Assembly (NCBI RefSeq): GCF_900188485.1
Contig: NZ_FZPH01000008.1
Span: forward strand, 186,001-250,000
DNA from: Asanoa hainanensis
GTDB taxonomy: Bacteria > Actinomycetota > Actinomycetes > Mycobacteriales > Micromonosporaceae
Reading direction: 5' to 3'
Length of the DNA stretch: 64,000 bases
The translations under genes were made by a program, and so were the position numbers. Under the pieces are notes generated by a model that searched no databases, was not told where the DNA came from, and saw nothing but the letters and a program-made list of their open reading frames with translations. Positions 34,927 to 43,424 of this stretch are shown here, piece by piece (position 1 is the stretch's first letter; each line of letters opens with the position of its first letter).

Positions 34927-35619
34927 TTAGTCGTCTCGGCCCTGCCAGGTCGTGATGCATGCTTCGTTGCCCTCTGGGTCGGCCAGGATCCAGAACGCGG
35001 GGGCGTCTTTGGCCGAGACCAGGCGGCCGCCGGCTGACAGGGCCGTGGATAGGCGGTGTTCGGCTTCGTCGTGGGGGACGCAGAGGTCGAAGTGGATGCG
35101 GTTGCGTTGTGGGCGTGGTTGGTCCATCTGTTGGAACCAGATCGTCGGGCCCTGGCCCTGCGGGTCGATCAGGACGACGTCTGTGTCGGCTTCCGGGGTG
35201 TAGCCCAGTAGCGCTGCCCAGAACGGGCGGATCGCCGCGATGTCCAGCGCGTCGATCGCGATCTCCAGGAGTTGGGTCGACCATGGGTCGGTTTGTCGGC
35301 CCACGTCTGACAGCGCGGCTGTGAGACGTCTCGCTAGATCGACGTCGTGGGACGTCACCGTTGCCTGCTTCGGCGACTGCAGTGTGAGGGTGACCCGCGA
35401 CGGGCGTAGGTCGACGCGTAGGTGGTCGTCGGCCTCGGCGCCGCAGGTCGTGACCGCGAGCGTCGCCACCTCGGCCGCCTGTGACAGCGAACCGACCGCG
35501 ACACCCGTGCGTAGCGTGCCGAGCAGGAACCGCCAGCCCAGGTGGGTCACCGCAGCCGACGCGTCTTGGCGGCGCAACGTCTCTTCCATGCCCGGGATCG
35601 TCGCATGGACCTCTGACAA
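34927..35619 (-). CDS. dehydratase-like (PCD) plus VOC/glyoxalase-like fusion protein
   Basis: The 230-residue protein has two parts. Residues about 10-110 look like a pterin-4a-carbinolamine dehydratase fold: a central Trp-containing helix, HLRVDLRPSRVTLTLQ, and TVTSHDVDLARRLTAAL. The HHPD catalytic core is replaced by DDHLRV, so activity is doubtful. Residues about 118-230 are a glyoxalase_6-type VOC domain with LLEIAIDALDI, FWAALLGYTP, NRIHFDLCVP and a closing ILADPEGNEACI. Both combinations occur in actinobacterial VOC proteins. The start could be GTG/ATG 35619 or ATG 35589. The substrate is unknown. Confidence 0.75.
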   Translation of the reverse strand: MSEVHATIPGMEETLRRQDASAAVTHLGWRFLLGTLRTGVAVGSLSQAAEVATLAVTTCGAEADDHLRVDLRPSRVTLTLQSPKQATVTSHDVDLARRLTAALSDVGRQTDPWSTQLLEIAIDALDIAAIRPFWAALLGYTPEADTDVVLIDPQGQGPTIWFQQMDQPRPQRNRIHFDLCVPHDEAEHRLSTALSAGGRLVSAKDAPAFWILADPEGNEACITTWQGRDD

Positions 35620-35697
35620 TTCCGTGCGGGGAGACGCGGCTCACCGCGGCGGTGATCACCGACGGGCGGCGAAACCGGAGCCAGTAGGAATAGCGCC

Positions 35698-36459
35698 ATG
35701 AGTGCGCGATTTGACGGGCGGGTTGTGCTGATCACCGGTGGCGCTGGTGTGATCGCCGGGGCTACGGCGCAGGCGTTCGCCGAGCGGGGAGCGACCGTCG
35801 TGCTGGCGGGGCGCGACGGCAAGAAGCTTGCCGCGGCGGCCGCGCGGCTGGAGGAGGGTGACGGCGAGATCGACTGGGTCGTGGCCGACGTCACCGACAG
35901 CGGGCAGGTTGCTGCCTTGGTCGCCGAGGTTGCGAGGCGGCACGGTGGGTTGCATGTCGCGTTCAACAGCGCCGGCGTCTTCACTCCGCCCGCGCCGTTG
36001 GCCGATGTGGACGAGCAGGACTGGCAGCGGCACGTCGACGTCAACCTGACCGGGGTGTTCCTCGCGATGAAGCACGAGATCAGGCACATGCGGGCCAACG
36101 GTGGCGGCGTGATCGTCAACATGGCCTCCAACATCGGGGCGCACGGCCGGCGGCCGGGCATCGCGGCCTACGCGGCGACCAAGGCCGCCGTCAGCGTGCT
36201 GACCCGCACCGCCGCCCGGGACCACATCGGTGACGGCGTCAGGATCAACGCGGTCAGCCCGGGCGCCAGCGACACCCCGATGTCCTTCCGCCCCGGCGAG
36301 AGCCGGGAGGACCGCGATGCCCGCATCCGGGCCACCGTCCCCGCGGGCCGGGTCAGCGAGCCCCGGGAGGTCGCGCAGGCCGTGCTCTGGCTGGCGTCCG
36401 ACGAGTCCAGCTTCGTCGTCGGCCACGACGTGGTCGTCGACGGCGGCACCACCGCCTGA
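35698..36459 (+). CDS. short-chain dehydrogenase/reductase
   Basis: The 253-residue classical SDR has the cofactor loop TGGAGVIAGATAQAFA, with IAG where TGxxxGIG is usual, then VVADVTD, NSAG (for NNAG), MASNIG containing the catalytic Ser, and YAATK with the catalytic Tyr and Lys. The C-terminus GHDVVVDGG is typical of FabG-like members. Substrate and NAD/NADP preference are not clear. A GNAT gene follows after 5 nt, so they are co-transcribed. Confidence 0.9.
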   Translation: MSARFDGRVVLITGGAGVIAGATAQAFAERGATVVLAGRDGKKLAAAAARLEEGDGEIDWVVADVTDSGQVAALVAEVARRHGGLHVAFNSAGVFTPPAPLADVDEQDWQRHVDVNLTGVFLAMKHEIRHMRANGGGVIVNMASNIGAHGRRPGIAAYAATKAAVSVLTRTAARDHIGDGVRINAVSPGASDTPMSFRPGESREDRDARIRATVPAGRVSEPREVAQAVLWLASDESSFVVGHDVVVDGGTTA

Positions 36460-36464
36460 CCACG

Positions 36465-36899
36465 ATGGACTGGTCACTGAGAACCGCGACCGCGGCCGAC
36501 GTCGAAAAGATCGCCGAGCTGCGGGCGATCGTGCTGCGCCCGGACCTGGAACGCCTGGGCCGGTTCGACGAGCACCGCGTACGCCAGCGGTTCAGGGACG
36601 GCTTCGAGCCGCGGCACACAAAGATCATCGTGGTCGACGGCGCCTTCGCCGGCAGCATCGCCCTGCGCCCCGCGGACGACGGCCGATGGCTGGAGCACTT
36701 CTACATCGGGCCCGCCCGGCAGGGCCAAGGCCTGGGCGAAGCCGTCCTGCGGAGCGTGCTGGACGAGGACCCGATCCGCCTGAACGTGCTCCAGGGCAGC
36801 AGGGCCCGCCGGCTCTACGAGCGCCACGGCTTCACGGTCGAGCGGGAGGATCCGATCGACGTGTGGATGATCCGGCGGAGCGCCGCCACCGCCAGATGA
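36465..36899 (+). CDS. GNAT family N-acetyltransferase
   Basis: The 144-residue single GNAT domain has LRTATAADVEKIAELR (motif C/D start), then HFYIGPARQGQGLGEAVLRSVL with the acetyl-CoA loop RQGQGLG, and SRARRLYERHGFTVER (motif B). Intact, unlike the GNAT at 21.7 kb. The substrate is unknown. Its 3' end overlaps the convergent TVP38 gene by 68 bp. Confidence 0.87.
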   Translation: MDWSLRTATAADVEKIAELRAIVLRPDLERLGRFDEHRVRQRFRDGFEPRHTKIIVVDGAFAGSIALRPADDGRWLEHFYIGPARQGQGLGEAVLRSVLDEDPIRLNVLQGSRARRLYERHGFTVEREDPIDVWMIRRSAATAR

Positions 36900-37521
36900 T
36901 GACCGCCGTGGCGAACAGCCCGAACGACGCCGGCGCCACCGCGAACCAGTTGACGGAACCCGGCGACACCACCGCCGACCCGATGGCCGCATAGCCGAAG
37001 GCCGACGGAGTCGAGGCGATCACACTGCCGACCAGGTACGGAAGCAGCCGTGCCCCGGTCGTCCCATAGCCGTAGCTGACCAGCCCGAACCCGCCGATCG
37101 GCAACAGCCGAACGGTGATCACCCCGAACACCGACTGCCGCGTGAACCAGCCGTCGAGCCGGGCCAGCCGACCGCGCACCCGAAGAAGGACGAAGTCGCG
37201 CCCTAGCCAGCGCCCGACCGCGAAACCCAGCAGCGCGGCCAGGAACGCGGCGGCCAGGGTGTAGCCGGCACCGCCCAACGGACCGAACAACGCACCCCAG
37301 GCCACGGTGATCAGCGTGCGCGGCACCAACGCGATCAGCAGCGCGGCGCCCACGCCGACCGCGGCCACCGGCGCGAACGGCCCGAGCCGGTCGACCGCGT
37401 CCGGAATAGCCCGCAGGTCTGGCGGCGCCACCAGCAACAGCAGACCGAAGACGCCGAGCAGGGTAATCAGAGCGGCGAACCGGAGCGCCGGATGGCGATG
37501 CCAGCGCCGCGGTTCGGTCAC
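36832..37521 (-). CDS. TVP38/TMEM64 (DedA-related) family membrane protein
   Basis: The 229-residue protein has about five hydrophobic helices and the VTT/SNARE-associated core: ALVPRTLITVAWGALFGPL, AGYTLAAAFLAALLGFAVGRWLGRDF, then ITVRLLPIGGFGLVSYGYGTT. The family is linked to lipid scrambling or transport of polyprenyl carriers. GTG 37521 overlaps the gatD stop (GTGA), so it is translated with murT-gatD. A role in cell-wall lipid handling is therefore plausible but unproven. Its last 68 bp overlap the convergent GNAT gene. Confidence 0.85.
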   Translation of the reverse strand: MTEPRRWHRHPALRFAALITLLGVFGLLLLVAPPDLRAIPDAVDRLGPFAPVAAVGVGAALLIALVPRTLITVAWGALFGPLGGAGYTLAAAFLAALLGFAVGRWLGRDFVLLRVRGRLARLDGWFTRQSVFGVITVRLLPIGGFGLVSYGYGTTGARLLPYLVGSVIASTPSAFGYAAIGSAVVSPGSVNWFAVAPASFGLFATAVIIWRWRRSAGSSTRRSDPPARP

Positions 37522-38228
37522 GGTGCGACGGCGACCTGGCGCTCGTGGCGCAGGCGGTCGGTCCAGGTGTCGTCGAGCGGCGGCAGGTAGCCCGCTCCGG
37601 TCGCCCAGCGCAGCAGCAGGTCCGCGAGCGCGGGGTTGCGGGACAGGGCAGGGCCGTGGGAGTACGTGCCGATCAGGTTGCCCCGCCACGCCCCCTCGCT
37701 GGTGCCGTCGTTGCCGATCCCCGTGGTCACCTGCGCCAGCGGCGAGACGCCCGGGCCGAGGTGCGTACGCCCGCCGTGGTTCTCGAACCCCGACAGCGGC
37801 GGCAGGCCCAACCGCGGGTCGATCACCCCGTGCAGCTCACCGACGGCCCGGGCGGGGCCGCGGTCGGACTGGAGGTCCAGCAGCGACAGGCCGGGGTAGG
37901 CGGCGCCCTTGGCGAAGAAGGACGTGCCGAGCAGCTGGTAGCCGGCGCAGACCGCGAACACCACCGAACCCCGCGCCACCGCCCGGTGCAGGCCGCCGTC
38001 GGCGTTGAGTCGCTGGGCGGCCAGCGCCTGCGGGCCGTCCTCGCCGCCGCCGAGCAGGTAGAGGTCGGCGGAGTCGGGGAGCGCCTGGTCGGAGCGGATC
38101 TCGATGGTCTCCACCGGGATGCCGCGGGCCCGGGCGCGGGCGGCGAGGATCAGCATGTTGCCGCGGTCGCCGTAGGTGGACAGCAGGTCGGGGTAGATCC
38201 AGACGATCCGCAGGTCTTCAGTTGACAC
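37518..38228 (-). CDS. gatD: GatD, glutaminase subunit of lipid II isoglutaminyl synthase
   Basis: The 236-residue class I glutamine amidotransferase-like enzyme starts LRIVWIYPDLLSTYGDRGN, characteristic of GatD. The nucleophile is C94 in FAVCAGYQLLG and the partner His is H191 in TYSHGP. It supplies ammonia to MurT, which amidates the alpha-carboxyl of D-iGlu in lipid II. The GTG start overlaps the murT stop by 11 bases, so the two are coupled. Its place just upstream of the dcw cluster fits the role. Confidence 0.93.
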   Translation of the reverse strand: MSTEDLRIVWIYPDLLSTYGDRGNMLILAARARARGIPVETIEIRSDQALPDSADLYLLGGGEDGPQALAAQRLNADGGLHRAVARGSVVFAVCAGYQLLGTSFFAKGAAYPGLSLLDLQSDRGPARAVGELHGVIDPRLGLPPLSGFENHGGRTHLGPGVSPLAQVTTGIGNDGTSEGAWRGNLIGTYSHGPALSRNPALADLLLRWATGAGYLPPLDDTWTDRLRHERQVAVAP

Positions 38229-39453
38229 GGTCCAGCTCCGCTCGGATGTCCTGGAAGGCGGTGTAGTTGGCGATGACCTCGAGGCGTCCTGGCGGCACCG
38301 CCGCGAGCGCGTCGGCGAACGAGGTGACGTGCTCGAACGGGATGCCGTTGACCTGGAGGCGCACCGCCAGGTCGTACGCGCGGTCGCCGGTGATCAGCAC
38401 GCGCCGGCCGTACAACGGGGCGAAGTCCACGTCGAACAGCCACGACGTGTCGAGGCCGTCGGGGTCCCGGGCGTTGATGGACAGCAGGGTCGGCGCGGCC
38501 TCGGCCATGTCGAAGGCCTCGAGCCAGCTCGCCGGGTTCTTGGCGAGCAGCAGCCGGATGAGCCGGCCGTCGCGCTCGACCTGGGCGTAGCGGCCGGCGA
38601 CCGAGGTGACCGAGCCCAGCCGCAGGACCGCGTCGGCGGGACGGACGCCGAACTGGGCCGCGACGGCGAGCGCGGTGGCCGCGTTGCCGATGTTGACCGT
38701 GCCGGGCAGGGAGAGCTTGACCTGGTGCCAGGCGCCGGTCGGGTCGACGACGCCGTCCTCCTCGACCACCCACTGCGGCCGGGGCCGGCGCAGCGGGCAG
38801 GTGGTGCACCGCCAGTCGCCGCCGGCCCGCTCGATCGCGCCGCCGCACTCGGGGCAGACCCAGGAGTCGTCGTGCCAGCGCTGGCCGGCGCTGAACCAGG
38901 TCACCGAGGCGCAGTGGTACGCCGCCCAGGTCACCATCGGGTCGTCGGCGTTGGCGACGACGTGCACGTCGGGGTGGTGGGCCAGCGCCTCGCGCCACAT
39001 CTGCGCCATCATCGCCACCTCCTTCGCGCGGTCGAGCTGGTCGCGGGAGAGGTTGAGCAGCGCGACGGCCCGCGGCCTGGTCTCGTCGAGGACCCGGGCC
39101 AGGTAGTGCTCGTCGACCTCGAGCACCGCGTACGGCGTGGCGCCGGCCTTGGCCAGCGCCGAGGTGTGGCCCGTCGGCATGTTGGCACCGAACGCGTTGG
39201 TGGCCACCCGGCCGGCGCTCTCGAGGGCCGCCACGGTGAGCTTGGTGGTCGTGGTCTTGCCGTTGGTGCCGGAGATCAGCGCCACCGACCGACCCGCGGC
39301 GAGGTGCTTGAGCAGCTCAGGGTCGATCTTGAGGCCGATCCAGCCGCCGATCACGGAACCGTCGCCGCGCCCGGCGGCGCGGGAGAGCGCCGCCGCGGTG
39401 CGCGACACCGAGCTGGCCACCTTCGCCCGCAGGGGCATTTTCGCGTCCGTCAC
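38218..39453 (-). CDS. murT: MurT, lipid II isoglutaminyl synthase (Mur ligase-like) subunit
   Basis: The 411-residue Mur-ligase-type protein has P-loop ALISGTNGKTTTTKL (about 58-72), then LEVDEHYLARVL and LLNLSRDQLDRAKE. It has a Cys4 ribbon, C200-x2-C203 and C216-x2-C219, as in characterised MurT proteins, and a C-terminal DUF1727 domain beginning near VLLAKNPASWLEAFD. With GatD it converts D-Glu to D-iGln in lipid II at the membrane. The start used is GTG 39453, preceded at 7 nt by a -10 box; ATG 39438 is an alternative. Confidence 0.94.
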   Translation of the reverse strand: MTDAKMPLRAKVASSVSRTAAALSRAAGRGDGSVIGGWIGLKIDPELLKHLAAGRSVALISGTNGKTTTTKLTVAALESAGRVATNAFGANMPTGHTSALAKAGATPYAVLEVDEHYLARVLDETRPRAVALLNLSRDQLDRAKEVAMMAQMWREALAHHPDVHVVANADDPMVTWAAYHCASVTWFSAGQRWHDDSWVCPECGGAIERAGGDWRCTTCPLRRPRPQWVVEEDGVVDPTGAWHQVKLSLPGTVNIGNAATALAVAAQFGVRPADAVLRLGSVTSVAGRYAQVERDGRLIRLLLAKNPASWLEAFDMAEAAPTLLSINARDPDGLDTSWLFDVDFAPLYGRRVLITGDRAYDLAVRLQVNGIPFEHVTSFADALAAVPPGRLEVIANYTAFQDIRAELDRVN

Positions 39454-39460
39454 GCGAGCG

Positions 39461-39466
39461 AGGTTA
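39461..39466 (-). promoter_or_regulatory. -10 box of murT-gatD, leaderless type
   Basis: On the minus strand TAACCT ends 7 nt before GTG 39453. No ribosome site fits in the gap. Confidence 0.5.
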
Positions 39467-39962
39467 CCGGACAGGACATAGCACGCGGCTGGTCGCGCGC
39501 AGACGTCGGGTCGGGCAAAATGTCCGAATTCAACCCGGGTACCCGAACGAGTCGTGTGCTCATCGTCACTGATCGTTATCACGGACAGCGGATCGGACAG
39601 TGACCCACTGTCGGTGACGAATCGGGCACTCCCCGTCCAGAAGGGCAAGTCAAAGCGTGCCAACTTCACCGTGTAGTTAGTCGACTCCAAAGCGTATAAC
39701 GCCCGATCGGCTACAAACTGAGGGCCGGTCACGTTAACCGCGTGACCACCGTGCCGCATGGGGACACGCCTCACCCCGCTCATCCCCGCGGTGCAGTCGT
39801 TGACGTCTAGCCCACGGCATACCAGAGCGGGGATGGGGGGAACCAGCGTCGCCACTCCGCCGCCAGCGGACGGGGCGGACGCCGGGGGTCGACCGGTGCG
39901 GCACCAGCCGCGCCTGCACGCCCGGCGGCGCCTTCCGTACGCGTGCCGGAGGGAACTCGTAC
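39467..39962. other. divergent intergenic region between murT and the NlpC/P60 gene
   Basis: About 500 bp without a supported gene. It contains the inverted repeat at 39596-39612 and, near 39833, a GGGGGGAACCA block reminiscent of one box of the c-di-AMP riboswitch that often precedes NlpC/P60 genes. The other conserved boxes were not found. The right end carries GGAGGG, the ribosome site of the NlpC gene. Confidence 0.45.
39596..39612. promoter_or_regulatory. perfect 7-bp inverted repeat, candidate operator
   Basis: GACAGTG ACC CACTGTC is a perfect inverted repeat with a 3-nt centre, about 140 bp upstream of murT on one side and 350 bp upstream of nlpC on the other. CGGACAG occurs once more just to the left as a direct repeat. 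It could bind a dimeric regulator; no candidate protein is assigned. Confidence 0.4.
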
Positions 39963-40763
39963 GTGCTAGAGCTCCGTTCACGCCGTCCGGGGCGGTCGAC
40001 CGCCCGGGCCAGCAGGATCGTCGCTACCACCGCCGCCGCGTGCCTGTGCGCCGGCCAACTGATCGCCACGTCGCCGGCCCGGGCCGCAGCGGCCGAGGCC
40101 GTTTCGCGGCCGGCGATCGCCGCGAGCAACTCGCGGCCGAAACTCCCCTGGGGCAGTGCCGCCACCTTGCGGATCACCGTGACCGACCCGAAGACCGGCA
40201 AGCCCGCGGGCGCCGGGACGGCGGTCGCCCTCGAGCAGTGGTCCGCCTCCTCGGGGAGCTGGCGGGCCCGGGGAACCAAGACGTTGTACGCCAACGGCTA
40301 CAACTGGTTCTCCGTCAAGCCGCTCGCCACCACCTCGTACCGCATCGTGTTCAAGGGTGGTGGTGGGTATGCCAGGTACTGGTCGCCGACCATGCGGGTC
40401 ACCGTCACGCCGAGCGGCGCGAAGGTGCTCGCGGAAGCCAAGCGCCACGTCGGCAAGCCGTACCGGTACGCGGCCTCCGGGCCGTCGGCCTTCGACTGCT
40501 CCGGCTACACGATGTACGTCTACCGCAAGGCGGCGGGCAAGAAGCTGCCGCACAAGGCGAACAGCCAGCAGCGGTACGGCCGGGCCGTGTCGAAGTCGGC
40601 CGCCCGCCCCGGTGACCTGATCGTCATCCGCAGCGGCTCGTACGGTACGCACGCCGGCGTCTACGCGGGCGGCGGCTATATGTACGACTCGCCGCACGCC
40701 GGCAGCCGGGTGGGCAAGCACAAGATCTGGTCGCGGAACTACGTGGTGCGCCGGCTCGTCTGA
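39963..40763 (+). CDS. secreted NlpC/P60 (C40) peptidoglycan endopeptidase
   Basis: The 266-residue protein has an N-terminal signal peptide: a basic start, the hydrophobic core IVATTAAACLCAGQLIA, and an Ala-rich cleavage site near SPARAAAA at about 38-44. A beta-rich middle domain (about 55-150) resembles bacterial Ig-like modules. The C-terminal NlpC/P60 domain has catalytic Cys in FDCSGYTMYVY and His in GTHAGVY, with the third polar residue expected in the following strand. Such enzymes cut D-iGlu-mDAP links in the wall. GTG 39963 is preceded by GGAGGG. Being next to murT-gatD suggests action on amidated peptidoglycan. Confidence 0.9.
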   Translation: MLELRSRRPGRSTARASRIVATTAAACLCAGQLIATSPARAAAAEAVSRPAIAASNSRPKLPWGSAATLRITVTDPKTGKPAGAGTAVALEQWSASSGSWRARGTKTLYANGYNWFSVKPLATTSYRIVFKGGGGYARYWSPTMRVTVTPSGAKVLAEAKRHVGKPYRYAASGPSAFDCSGYTMYVYRKAAGKKLPHKANSQQRYGRAVSKSAARPGDLIVIRSGSYGTHAGVYAGGGYMYDSPHAGSRVGKHKIWSRNYVVRRLV

Positions 40764-40785
40764 CGTATCTCCGTAGCGATTTCCC

Positions 40786-40820
40786 GTGGGGGCACGACGG
40801 CCAGGCCGTCGTGCCCCCAC
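40786..40820 (+). terminator. strong hairpin terminator after the NlpC/P60 gene
   Basis: Perfect 16-bp stem GTGGGGGCACGACGGC / GCCGTCGTGCCCCCAC with a 3-nt loop, 22 nt after the stop codon. It is not followed by a T tract, which is common for GC-rich actinobacterial terminators. Confidence 0.75.
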
Positions 40821-41044
40821 TTCGCTCCACCGCGGTGGAAGAAAGCCCTCCACCAAGCCCCGAGAAGCCCCCGAAAGTCGGTAACGGGTGTGGCTAACGA
40901 GGCGATTGCGCAAATCGTTACGCCCGCAATGGAGCTTGTCGGCATTTGGACAAGCGGTGGCCCGGCTCGGCCCTCCACTCCGCCCCACCGCCTTCGACCT
41001 GCGGTTTTACGCGCGGGGCGGCGGGATGTGAAGGCGGATTCTGG
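40821..41044. other. intergenic region upstream of the mraZ promoter
   Basis: Between the nlpC terminator and the mraZ promoter I see no gene or clear element. The frames that cross it are open only because of high GC. Confidence 0.4.
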
Positions 41045-41072
41045 TTGCGGGTGGAGGGAAGTGGAGTAGAGT
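41045..41072 (+). promoter_or_regulatory. dcw promoter upstream of mraZ
   Basis: TTGCGG at 41045-41050, a 16-nt spacer and TAGAGT at 41067-41072 form a plausible promoter. The MraZ operator repeats overlap the spacer and the -10. Confidence 0.6.
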
Positions 41073-41076
41073 GGGG
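41051..41076 (+). promoter_or_regulatory. MraZ operator: three GTGGRG repeats at 10-nt spacing
   Basis: GTGGAG begins at 41051 and 41061 and GTGGGG at 41071, exactly one helical turn apart. MraZ is known to bind tandem direct repeats of this kind in the dcw promoter and repress it. The repeats sit on the -10 of the mraZ promoter, so autorepression is expected. Confidence 0.8.
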
Positions 41077-41153
41077 ATCAATGGCGGGGCCGGGAGGGTC
41101 CGCCGGCCTCGGGTGGACCGCGAATCCGCCCGCCGCGCGAGGGGGTGGGCCGA

Positions 41154-41585
41154 ATGTTTCTCGGCACGCATACCCCACGCCTGGACGAAAAGGGCCGGTT
41201 GATCCTGCCGGCGAAGTTCCGGGACGAGTTGGCGGGAGGTGTCGTGATCACCAAAGGGCAGGAGCGCTGTCTCTACGTCTTCCCGACGCCCGAGTTCCAG
41301 CGGATCGCGGGTCAGTTGCGCGAGCAGCCGATGACCCACAAGGCCGCACGGGCCTACAGCCGGGTCTTCTTCGCCAGCGCGCATGACGAGGTGCCCGACA
41401 AGCAAGGTCGGGTCACCATCCCGGCACACCTGCGGGAATACGCGGGTCTGTCCCGAGAGCTGGTCGTGATCGGCGCCAGCACGAGGGTCGAGATCTGGGA
41501 CAAGCAGGCCTGGGACACCTACCTCGCGGAGAGCGAAGACGACTTCGCCGACATCGAGGAGGGGGTGCTGCCCGGCGGACTGTAG
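41154..41585 (+). CDS. mraZ: MraZ transcriptional regulator
   Basis: The 143-residue protein consists of two SpoVT/AbrB-like repeats. The first starts [19 protein letters not shown]; the second has [22 protein letters not shown]. The paired DxxGRxxxP motifs are the DNA-binding hallmark. ATG 41154 gives the family-standard N-terminus; GTG 41145 would add three residues. It is the first gene of the dcw cluster, with three operator repeats over its own -10. The acidic C-terminus ([11 protein letters not shown]) is normal for actinobacteria. Confidence 0.95.
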   Translation: MFLGTHTPRLDEKGRLILPAKFRDELAGGVVITKGQERCLYVFPTPEFQRIAGQLREQPMTHKAARAYSRVFFASAHDEVPDKQGRVTIPAHLREYAGLSRELVVIGASTRVEIWDKQAWDTYLAESEDDFADIEEGVLPGGL

Positions 41586-41781
41586 GGCGACGTCGCACCG
41601 GGTTCCGCGAAAACCCGGTACCGCCGCCGTTCGCCCGCCGTACCGCGAGATCTCCACCCGCTCCGTCCCTGGCGTCCCTTCCCCGGTGCCAGGCATGGGG
41701 GCGGATGGGGATCTGGCGGTACGGCGAGCGATGCAGCCGTCTGGCACGACGGAAGACGGCGGGTCACTGGGGGGACAACCG

Positions 41782-42891
41782 ATGCAGGAGCCACGCGGCA
41801 CGCACGTGCCGGTGCTGCTCGAGCGGACGCTCGAGCTACTCGCTCCGGCGCTCGGCCGTCCGACCCGGCAGGGCCCGCGCGTCCACGTCGACGCCACCCT
41901 CGGTCTCGGCGGGCACGCCGAGGCGATCCTTTCCGCGCACCCCGACGTCCTGCTGATCGGGCTCGACCGCGACACCGAGGCGCTGGCGGCGTCCCGGCAG
42001 CGGCTGGCCCGCTTCGACGACCGCGTCCGGCTGGTGCACGCCGTCTACGACGACCTGCCCGAGGTGCTCGACGACCTCGGCATCGCGGCGGTCGACGGGG
42101 TGCTGATGGACCTCGGCGTCTCCTCGCTCCAGCTCGACGTGCCCGACCGGGGCTTCGCGTACGCCCAGGACGCGCCGTTGGACATGCGGATGGACCAGAC
42201 CCGGGGCATCACGGCCGAGACCGTCGTCAACACCTACAGCCCGGGGGACCTGATCCGGGTGCTGCGGGTGTACGGCGAGGAGAAGTTCGCCAACCGGATC
42301 GTGGACGCGATCGTGCGCGAGCGGGCCAAGGAGCCGATCACGTCGTCGGCGCGGCTGGCCGAGCTCGTCCGCGACGCGATACCGCAGGCCGGCAAGCGGA
42401 CCGGCGGGCACCCGGCCAAGCGCAGCTTCCAGGCGTTGCGGATCGAGGTCAACGGCGAGCTCGACACGCTGGAACGGGCGGTGCCGGCGGCACTGGACGC
42501 GCTCGACCTGGGCGGCCGGATCGTCGTGCTGTCCTACCACTCGCTCGAGGACCGGATCACCAAGCGGGCGATGGCCGCCCGGGCCCGGTCCACCGGGCCG
42601 ATCGACCTGCCGGTCGAGCTGCCCGGCACCGGGCCGACGCTGCGCCTGCTCACCCGGGGCGTCGAGCTGCCCGACGACCACGAGGTGACGACCAACCCGC
42701 GGGCCGCGTCGGTGCGGCTGCGGGCGGCGGAACGGATCGATCCCGACGCGGTCACACCAGACCGGCCACGCCGGGTCAAGGCATTGCACCAGCCCGCCGC
42801 GCGAACGGCGGGTCGGACCGGAGGCGGCGACCGCCGTGCTGCGGCCGCGGAGTCCCACGAGGACGACGAGAACCAGGGGGAGGGAACATGA
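41782..42891 (+). CDS. rsmH: 16S rRNA (cytosine-1402-N4)-methyltransferase
   Basis: RsmH (MraW) methylates N4 of C1402 in the ribosomal P site. The 369 residues include [13 protein letters not shown], the SAM site [33 protein letters not shown], and [13 protein letters not shown] with the catalytic region. The in-frame sequence from 41686 offers several earlier ATGs, but ATG 41782 ([11 protein letters not shown]) matches the family N-terminus and has GGGGGG 8 nt upstream. The C-terminal 40 residues are a basic then acidic extension. It overlaps ftsL by four bases (ATGA). Confidence 0.94.
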   Translation: MQEPRGTHVPVLLERTLELLAPALGRPTRQGPRVHVDATLGLGGHAEAILSAHPDVLLIGLDRDTEALAASRQRLARFDDRVRLVHAVYDDLPEVLDDLGIAAVDGVLMDLGVSSLQLDVPDRGFAYAQDAPLDMRMDQTRGITAETVVNTYSPGDLIRVLRVYGEEKFANRIVDAIVRERAKEPITSSARLAELVRDAIPQAGKRTGGHPAKRSFQALRIEVNGELDTLERAVPAALDALDLGGRIVVLSYHSLEDRITKRAMAARARSTGPIDLPVELPGTGPTLRLLTRGVELPDDHEVTTNPRAASVRLRAAERIDPDAVTPDRPRRVKALHQPAARTAGRTGGGDRRAAAAESHEDDENQGEGT

Positions 42892-43424
42892 CAGATCAGA
42901 AGCGCGCACCGCGGTCGGGGGGCCGGACCACGGAGCGCCAGGTCGGGCGGGGCATCCGCGCCCACCGGACGGACCCGCGCGCCGCGCGGCAGTTCCCGAC
43001 GGAGGGCACTGCCGCCCTGCGTCCGAAGGAGCGGACGACCGCTCCCGCGGCGGGGGTGCCGCGGCTGAAGGTCGCACCGCCGCCGCCCGTGACGGGTCCG
43101 CGCGTGCCGTTCGTCGCGCTGATCCTGCTGCTGGTGGTCGGTGGCGTGCTCGGCATCCTCGTGGTCAACACGAAGATCGCCGAGAACGCGTTCCGGGTGG
43201 AGAAGCTCAAGGAGACCGGTAGCGCACTCGATCTGCAGGAGCAGGAGCTGCGGCGGGAGATCGCGCAGGCGCAGGCGCCGGGCAACCTGACCGCCCAGGC
43301 CCGCAAGCTGGGCATGGTCGGCGGCGGTGACCCGGCGTACATCCGGCTCCAGGACGGCAAGATCATCGGTATTCCGAAGCCGGGCGCGGGCGCGCCGTCG
43401 GTGACCAGCGACCAGGGGCGGTGA
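42888..43424 (+). CDS. ftsL: FtsL-like septum protein
   Basis: The 178-residue bitopic protein has a basic cytoplasmic N-terminus of about 70 residues, one transmembrane helix ([20 protein letters not shown]), then a short coiled coil with leucine spacing ([22 protein letters not shown]) and the conserved AQARKLGMV motif. FtsL, with FtsB/DivIC and FtsQ, bridges Z-ring components to FtsWI. It is identified by position and architecture because sequence conservation is low. It overlaps rsmH and ftsI by four bases at each end. Confidence 0.87.
   Translation: MTDQKRAPRSGGRTTERQVGRGIRAHRTDPRAARQFPTEGTAALRPKERTTAPAAGVPRLKVAPPPPVTGPRVPFVALILLLVVGGVLGILVVNTKIAENAFRVEKLKETGSALDLQEQELRREIAQAQAPGNLTAQARKLGMVGGGDPAYIRLQDGKIIGIPKPGAGAPSVTSDQGR

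Noticed and set aside
31643-35659. A 1338-codon open frame on the minus strand across leuS
   Set aside because: It is antisense to leuS with no recognisable motif and composition typical of shadow frames.
39820-39962. A c-di-AMP (ydaO-type) riboswitch upstream of the NlpC/P60 gene
   Set aside because: A GGGGGGAACCA block is present, but the GGGUGAA-like box and the conserved 3' CAGCUnACC region are not found. A covariance-model search would settle it.
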